Of a stretch of DNA of 8,840 nucleotides, positions 4,805-8,840 are shown piece by piece. The notes under the pieces were generated by a model. It made no database searches. It was given only the letters and a program-made list of their open reading frames with translations, and was not told the DNA's origin. A program made the translations under genes and the position numbers. This DNA comes from Candidatus Alloscillospira gallinarum. GTDB lineage: Bacteria > Bacillota > Clostridia > Oscillospirales > Oscillospiraceae. Where the stretch lies: positions 1-8,840 of the forward strand of contig CAJFTV010000023.1 of assembly GCA_904420055.1 (NCBI GenBank), read 5' to 3'. The stretch's first letter is position 1. Each line of letters opens with the position of its first letter.

Positions 4805-7528
4805 TCAGCTTATGAGCCAGCCCTCAAGGCAGACACCTGCGTCCGGGTCAACTTTTCTGGCAAAGGCCTCGGGATAATCACGCTTCCAGCCCTCCATCTC
4901 CTCGTCGGTGACTTTTTCAACTTCTACGAGGAAACCGGAGACCGCCATGCCTGTGGCGTTCTTGGACAGGTTCGCCGTGGGAGTTATGGTGTTGATTGCG
5001 CCGCCGCGATCCAGCCAGCCGGGAATTATGGGGTCAAGACGCGAGCCGTGGTCCACATAACAGGTGTGGGGAATAAGCCGCTCCGTCACATAAGCCCCGC
5101 AGAGCACTATGCCCCGCTCATTGTACACCTTTACAATGTCGCCGTGCTTTATGCCGCGCTTTTCCGCCTCGGAGGTGTGTATCCAGCAAGGCTCATACTG
5201 ATAGCCGTCCTTAGCCCTTATCTTCATGGTCTCCACTTCGCGGTTCCAGATGATGTCGTCGCACTGTGCGTGCATACGCCATCTGCCGTGGTTTGACATA
5301 CACAGGAGCGGATATTTCTTCGCCCTCTCAGAGGATAGGCGCTCGTCATGGCTTTCGCCCTTTTCAATCCAGTGTGGCACCGGCGGGCGCTCCGGGTCGT
5401 CAGGAAGATACTTGGCTATATCCGTGGAGAAGTATTCCAGCTTGCCCGTTGGCGTTGTCAGGGGATTTTCCTCGGGATTTCTATAGAAGTCATAAAGTCC
5501 CGCGGGGATTTTGTCCAGCTCCTCCTGGGTCTTGCAGGGCACCACAAAAATCTTGCGCCTGTCAAACTCCTCCCAGGACATATAGTCCTCACAGCCCGTT
5601 GCCGCGTAGAAGAAGCGCACTCGCTCCTCCTCCGTCAGGTTTCCGGTGTATGCCTTATAGTAATCCGGCCCCAGCTTCTCCGCCACCCTGGCGCACACGT
5701 CAAAGTCGGAGACCGACTCCCCTACCGGCGGACAGCAGGGCTCTGTCTTGTAAACAGATACATAGTTTCCGCTGGACAGGTCGTTTCCCAGCTCAAACAT
5801 CTCGTGCTTTGTGGCGACTGGGAATATTATATCTGCAAAATAGCAGTCATTTTCAAGCCACGGGTGCTGTGCCACTATGCACTCAATGGACTCATGCTGA
5901 TACGCTTTCATATGCAGGTTCCCGTTGTTCCAGCAGGTTACCTGACAGGGGGCGTCAGTCCAAATCATGTGTATCTGGCTGCACCCTGGCCGCGGGTACT
6001 GCATCTCCTCAAACTGGTACTGCTGTGTGGGGAAACGGTAATTGTTTTTGTCAGGCTGCTGGCTGGAGGAAAAGCACTGAAGTCCCCGCCATTCGGCATG
6101 TCCCTCCAAAATTGCCTTGTGTATCATGGTCCTGGGTATAAACTGCTGCGGAGCCGGCAGTACCTTAAACAGGTCGATAAGCTCCGGCGCCCGCTCTTTC
6201 TGCTTGTCGTTTAAGACAAACCTGCGCATGTTTATGTGCTCTTCAACATCTCCGTCAACCGGCCTAAGCGCGTCGCATATGTGAGGCATCTGGGGGGTAA
6301 ACTGACCCTGATACGGCACGGGATAGTCCCTGTTCCAGAGGCTCCATTCAATCATCTTTGCCTGATGCACTCCGGGCTTTCCAAGTCCCTGCATGCCTAA
6401 AAGCATGACCTCAAGCCTTGCGGGCTCTGAGGAATACGGCCCTCTGATATAACAGCCGCCGTTGCCATGGATTATGCTTGTCACCTGCTGAGCCCAGTTT
6501 CTGGCCAGCGCCTTTATTGTGTAAACGGGCACGCCGCACTTCTCACTGGCCCAATGAGGTGTCTTGGGCACGCCGTCCTCGTCCCCCATGACATACTCCA
6601 CAAATTTGTCAAAGCCATAGGCGTGGGTCTTTATATACTCCTTGTCATAGGTGTCCTCAGTGAGCCATATATAAGCGATGGCAAGCTGAAGGGCCGCGTC
6701 GGTGTTCGGCAGAATTGGTATCCATTTATCTGCATGCACTGCGGCACCGTAGTTTAAATCGGGACACACGTATATACTTTTAAGTCCAATTTCCGTCAGC
6801 CAGTAGCACAGGCGGCTTGGCATGTGGCTCACCACTCCAAGCGGCGTCGTCTCCGGGTCACAGCCCCAGAAAAGGAGCATGTCCGCGTTCTCGGCAATGT
6901 CCGGGTAGAGATTTGACTGTGGAGCCATCTCGCCCACAGGCTCACAGCCCCAGACATATTTCGCACCCCAGAACCAGCCCTCCCAGCTGTCTGCGTTTCT
7001 CATTTGAAGAGTATACCCGCCCATGAGAGACAGGAGCCTGTTGGGACAGCCGTGGCTTGGCGATACGTTTTTGCCCTCGCCATGCATGTCCGCCTGGCAC
7101 AGTACCGCCTCAGGGCCGTATTTTTCTTTCATTCTCCGCAGCTCGTTTGCCACAATTTCCGTGGCCTCGTCCCAGGAAATGCGGACATACTTTGACTTGC
7201 CGCGGTTTTGGGGATTGCGCTCTCCGTTTGGGTCCCAGTCAACGCGCTTTAACGGATATGCCACTCTGTTTGGAGAGTATACCCGCGACTTGTATCCAAG
7301 GCCAAGAGGGGTTATTGTCACTCTGTCCGGCGCGGAAAAGGTACTGCCCCGGGCCTCAATCTTCCAGGGATTGCAGTGTTTATCCGTATACCCCTTATCA
7401 TAAAAATACGGCCTAATCCTTGTGATTTTATCATCTGTGGTGTCAACAGAGCATGGCGCTCCGCTCTCCGGCCCCATAAGGCTGAAGCTGACAATATTGC
7501 TCTTGTCAGGCGTAAATTTATTTTTCAT
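4805..7528 (-). CDS. Molybdopterin oxidoreductase, pyrogallol transhydroxylase large-subunit type
   Basis: This is a 907-residue bis-MGD molybdoenzyme of the DMSO reductase family. From memory, long stretches match the alpha subunit of Pelobacter acidigallici pyrogallol-phloroglucinol transhydroxylase: PWKIEARG (54-61), DPNGERNPQNRG (99-110), DSWEGWFWG (180-188), FWGCDPETTP, TEDTYDKEYI and SDFDVCARVAEKL. Ser181 in DSW corresponds to the molybdenum-ligand serine of that enzyme; His149 may be its active-site histidine. The MGD-binding C-terminal domain covers about 740-872, followed by a 35-residue tail. There is no N-terminal CxxCxxxC Fe-S motif, as in the transhydroxylase alpha subunit, and no Tat signal, so it is probably cytoplasmic. 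The start is the second of two adjacent ATGs (7528): GGAGG lies 6 nt upstream, against 3 nt for the first. No beta (Fe-S) subunit gene adjoins. Substrate is probably a polyhydroxylated aromatic; catechol dehydroxylase is the main alternative reaction. Confidence 0.88.
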   Translation of the reverse strand: MKNKFTPDKSNIVSFSLMGPESGAPCSVDTTDDKITRIRPYFYDKGYTDKHCNPWKIEARGSTFSAPDRVTITPLGLGYKSRVYSPNRVAYPLKRVDWDPNGERNPQNRGKSKYVRISWDEATEIVANELRRMKEKYGPEAVLCQADMHGEGKNVSPSHGCPNRLLSLMGGYTLQMRNADSWEGWFWGAKYVWGCEPVGEMAPQSNLYPDIAENADMLLFWGCDPETTPLGVVSHMPSRLCYWLTEIGLKSIYVCPDLNYGAAVHADKWIPILPNTDAALQLAIAYIWLTEDTYDKEYIKTHAYGFDKFVEYVMGDEDGVPKTPHWASEKCGVPVYTIKALARNWAQQVTSIIHGNGGCYIRGPYSSEPARLEVMLLGMQGLGKPGVHQAKMIEWSLWNRDYPVPYQGQFTPQMPHICDALRPVDGDVEEHINMRRFVLNDKQKERAPELIDLFKVLPAPQQFIPRTMIHKAILEGHAEWRGLQCFSSSQQPDKNNYRFPTQQYQFEEMQYPRPGCSQIHMIWTDAPCQVTCWNNGNLHMKAYQHESIECIVAQHPWLENDCYFADIIFPVATKHEMFELGNDLSSGNYVSVYKTEPCCPPVGESVSDFDVCARVAEKLGPDYYKAYTGNLTEEERVRFFYAATGCEDYMSWEEFDRRKIFVVPCKTQEELDKIPAGLYDFYRNPEENPLTTPTGKLEYFSTDIAKYLPDDPERPPVPHWIEKGESHDERLSSERAKKYPLLCMSNHGRWRMHAQCDDIIWNREVETMKIRAKDGYQYEPCWIHTSEAEKRGIKHGDIVKVYNERGIVLCGAYVTERLIPHTCYVDHGSRLDPIIPGWLDRGGAINTITPTANLSKNATGMAVSGFLVEVEKVTDEEMEGWKRDYPEAFARKVDPDAGVCLEGWLIS

Positions 7529-7542
7529 CATAAACCTCCAGC

Positions 7543-7584
7543 AGTCCGGCGGCAGCGCCGGGACTAATAAGCCGCATATGCGGC
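7543..7584 (-). promoter_or_regulatory. Two hairpins in the oxidoreductase leader, next to its ribosome-binding site
   Basis: Reading the minus-strand RNA, a perfect 14-bp palindrome GCCGCATATGCGGC (7571-7584) comes first. Then AGTCC-c-GGC pairs with GCC-GGACT (7543-7565), with a one-base bulge and a 6-nt loop. The second stem ends 3 nt before GGAGG, so folding could hinder or modulate translation. No U-tract follows, so these are not obvious terminators. The GC-rich composition contrasts with the AT-rich DNA just upstream. Confidence 0.5.
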
Positions 7585-7661
7585 GTGCTCCCCTGTGCAA
7601 GGGAACCTTTTATCTCTCTATTTTATAATGTAAGTATAATATATTCTCTCCTAAACGGAAA

Positions 7662-7700
7662 GGCTATTAATTGAGTGCTTTAACAGCCTATAGGTTGTTA
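7662..7700. repeat. Two overlapping inverted repeats between lysR and the oxidoreductase
   Basis: The first is a 20-bp near-perfect palindrome at 7681-7700 (9 of 10 pairs; core CCTATAGG), which includes the lysR TAA stop. The second has arms GGCTATTAA (7662-7670) and TTAACAGCC (7680-7688), one mismatch and a 9-nt loop. They share bases 7681-7688, so as RNA they would exclude each other. They could be the 3' end of the lysR transcript or DNA sites for the LysR protein upstream of the oxidoreductase. Possible -10-like boxes on the minus strand (TATACT, TATAAA, within 7620-7645) lie between them and the oxidoreductase start, without convincing -35 partners. Confidence 0.5.
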
Positions 7701-8627
7701 TTCTGGTGGCATGAACTTTTCGGGGCGATGGGTACTCAGGTATGACCTGGCATAGTCCAAAAACGTCTTAAGGCACGGATTTGTATTTGTATTGTTCCAT
7801 ATTATGTGCTCCGGTATTCCTCCCATGTTTGGAAGAAACACACATTTTATATTCTCGTTGTCAAATAATATGCAGTCCTCATTCATACAGGTTATACCGC
7901 TTCCCGTTGACATCCAGATAAACAGGTCTCCCATTGATTTTACATTTATCACACGGGGCCTTATGTTGTTTCTAATGCAAAATCTGTCAAAATCCGGAGC
8001 CAGATTGGAAAATGCCCCTCCGTTGAGAAGGTACATTGTGGATTTTTCAATGTCCTCCAATGTGATATCATTCGGATTTTTCTCTGCCAGCGGGTGACTT
8101 ACCGGTATCATCAGGCAGTTGCGCGCTATTCCGGTGTACATACTCTCGATTTCCGGAGCCTCATTTCCCCTGAAATGTGGGTCGGAATTAAAGACAGCGT
8201 CCAGCAGGCTCTGGGACAGCATCTCTTTTAGCCGGGCAATATCCTGAGTTTCAAAATTAACCTTTATGCTGGGATACGTCTTCGTAAAACCGTTTAATAT
8301 CCCAAAAAAATTTTTCTTTGCTGTCTGCCCGGTGAGCGCTCCAAAATTTAGGACACCTACAATTCCTTTTTTCATAGCCGCCGCGTCGCTCAGCGCCCTG
8401 TCGTACCGCTCAGATATCTCTTTCAGAGCCCGGGCCATAACTTCCCCTTCGGGTGTAAGGGTAACGCCCCGCGTATTTCGGTTAAAAAGCTGCATTCCAA
8501 GCTCATCTTCCATTGCCGCAATCTGCCTGCTTATCACAGACTGGGATTTGTACAGTATCTCAGCGGCTTTTGTATAGCTCAGTGTACGTGCTACTACTAA
8601 AAAATTTCTTATTTTTGTGTCGTCCAT
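7698..8627 (-). CDS. LysR-family transcriptional regulator
   Basis: This 309-residue protein is of standard LysR length. The N-terminal winged helix-turn-helix (about residues 1-60) contains FLVVARTLSYTKAAEILYKSQSVISRQIAAMEDELGMQLFNR, followed by the signature TLTPEGEV. A linker helix covers about 62-88, and the LysR substrate-binding domain about 90-300 (GVLNFGAL start, periplasmic-binding-protein-like fold). Start ATG 8627 has GGAGG 7 nt upstream. These regulators bind DNA as tetramers and switch on a small-molecule inducer. By position it could control the oxidoreductase downstream on the same strand, the divergent gene starting at 8828, and itself. It lies 169 bp upstream of the oxidoreductase, and hairpin-forming repeats in that gap argue for at least partly separate transcripts. 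The inducer is unknown; a phenolic substrate of the enzyme is a reasonable guess. Confidence 0.94.
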   Translation of the reverse strand: MDDTKIRNFLVVARTLSYTKAAEILYKSQSVISRQIAAMEDELGMQLFNRNTRGVTLTPEGEVMARALKEISERYDRALSDAAAMKKGIVGVLNFGALTGQTAKKNFFGILNGFTKTYPSIKVNFETQDIARLKEMLSQSLLDAVFNSDPHFRGNEAPEIESMYTGIARNCLMIPVSHPLAEKNPNDITLEDIEKSTMYLLNGGAFSNLAPDFDRFCIRNNIRPRVINVKSMGDLFIWMSTGSGITCMNEDCILFDNENIKCVFLPNMGGIPEHIIWNNTNTNPCLKTFLDYARSYLSTHRPEKFMPPE

Positions 8628-8682
8628 ATTAACACCTCCGGGGCAATTTATCCATTTCCAAGCAATCCGTTTTCACAAATGC

Positions 8683-8710
8683 ACAATATTTTTGCCAATC
8701 ATTGTGACAA
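8683..8710 (-). promoter_or_regulatory. Candidate lysR promoter
   Basis: On the minus strand TTGTCA (8705-8710) and TATTGT (8683-8688) are 16 bp apart. The -10 is a modest match, in a very AT-rich region. The -35 falls inside the TGTGA-N6-TCACA palindrome, so a protein bound there would block this promoter. Confidence 0.35.
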
Positions 8711-8719
8711 TATTCACAA
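8702..8719. promoter_or_regulatory. CRP/FNR-family type operator palindrome
   Basis: TTGTGA-CAATAT-TCACAA is an 18-bp interrupted palindrome with perfect 6-bp arms. It contains TGTGA-N6-TCACA, the consensus core of CRP/FNR-superfamily sites (E. coli CRP; B. subtilis Fnr is nearly identical). It lies in the 200-bp gap between lysR and the divergent gene, suggesting oxygen, redox or metabolite control. No CRP/FNR gene is in the window, and the LysR protein itself could bind here instead. Confidence 0.5.
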
Positions 8720-8774
8720 AATTATGACCAAATTGAATACAGTTATGTATATCGTGAATTAATTTGTTGTCAAT

Positions 8775-8790
8775 ATTATGATATCATAAT
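8775..8790. promoter_or_regulatory. 16-bp perfect palindrome upstream of the divergent gene
   Basis: ATTATGATATCATAAT is exactly self-complementary and sits 37 bp before the ATG at 8828. It contains a CATAAT that could serve as a -10 box for the rightward gene, and T-N11-A spacing compatible with a LysR half-site arrangement. A repressor or LysR binding there would control the rightward promoter. No convincing -35 partner was found. Confidence 0.45.
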
Positions 8791-8827
8791 TCTGTAAATT
8801 TTCAATATTTTGGAGGGAAACACAAAC

Positions 8828-8840
8828 ATGAGAAAGACCA
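8828..8840 (+). CDS. First codons of an unidentified rightward gene
   Basis: ATG at 8828 begins MRKT and runs off the window. TGGAGGG lies 10 nt upstream, a good ribosome-binding site, and the long AT-rich divergent region before it supports a real start. The basic MRK start would suit a signal peptide or membrane protein, but four residues identify nothing. As the divergent neighbour of lysR it is a classic candidate target of that regulator. Confidence 0.6.

Larger units (their letters stand above)
8684..8809 (+). repeat. Four copies of CAATATT in the divergent control region
   Basis: CAATATT occurs at 8684-8690, 8708-8714, 8771-8777 and 8803-8809, all in the same orientation. The first two are extended to ACAATATT. 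The start-to-start distances (24, 63 and 32 bp) are irregular. The region is AT-rich, so some copies could be chance. Confidence 0.4.

Noticed and set aside
5266..6214. Two long plus-strand open frames of about 290 codons opposite the oxidoreductase
   Set aside because: They are antisense shadows of a clearly conserved gene. The translations are rich in Arg, Pro, Ser and Cys and show no domain, and there are no ribosome-binding sites or promoters.
7529..7600. Upstream TTG start for the oxidoreductase giving 24 extra residues
   Set aside because: It would run through the leader hairpins and has no suitable ribosome-binding site. The GGAGG before the 7528 ATG fits much better.
7543..7600. Molybdenum cofactor riboswitch upstream of the molybdoenzyme
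   Set aside because: The available leader is short and its two simple hairpins do not resemble the larger multi-stem Moco RNA that I know. An Infernal search would settle it.

Overview
The window looks like chromosomal DNA of an anaerobic low-to-mid-GC Firmicute. My best guess is a Clostridia/Oscillospiraceae-type gut or sediment fermenter. The evidence is strong GGAGG ribosome-binding sites, vegetative TTGACA/TATAAT-like promoters, many short intrinsic terminators, a clostridial-type thiolase, and a bis-MGD molybdoenzyme of the pyrogallol transhydroxylase type. The taxonomic placement is inference. I see no tRNA, rRNA, CRISPR array, IS element or phage gene.

Layout. (a) 1-1348, minus strand: an ECF-type sigma factor that overlaps by 8 bp a multi-pass membrane protein, which runs off the left edge. 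(b) 1425-2877, minus strand: an acetyl-CoA C-acetyltransferase (thiolase) with a good promoter, a leader of about 187 nt rich in inverted repeats, and a perfect-palindrome terminator. (c) 2969-4753, plus strand: three genes that each appear to have their own promoter: mobA (molybdenum cofactor guanylyltransferase), a small cupin, and a small transglutaminase-like protein. Clear hairpins close the last two. (d) 4805-8627, minus strand: a 907-residue molybdopterin oxidoreductase resembling the large subunit of pyrogallol-phloroglucinol transhydroxylase, preceded by a LysR-family regulator. (e) 8628-8840: an AT-rich divergent control region with a TGTGA-N6-TCACA palindrome, a 16-bp perfect palindrome and four CAATATT copies, leading into the first four codons of a rightward gene.

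How it may fit together. MobA makes the guanine-dinucleotide form of the molybdenum cofactor that DMSO-reductase-family enzymes need, so its position 1.2 kb from such an enzyme is probably functional. The LysR protein is the natural candidate to sense the aromatic substrate and control the oxidoreductase and/or the divergent gene at the right edge. The thiolase could take acyl-CoA products of aromatic ring breakdown or serve ordinary butyrate/acetoacetyl-CoA metabolism; nothing in the sequence decides this. The sigma/membrane-protein pair looks like an independent signalling unit.

Most worth following up: the oxidoreductase has no neighbouring iron-sulfur beta subunit, no Fe-S cysteine motif of its own and no Tat signal, and it sits beside a LysR gene. 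Its reaction (transhydroxylation, reductive dehydroxylation of a catechol-like compound, or something else) cannot be read from sequence alone.
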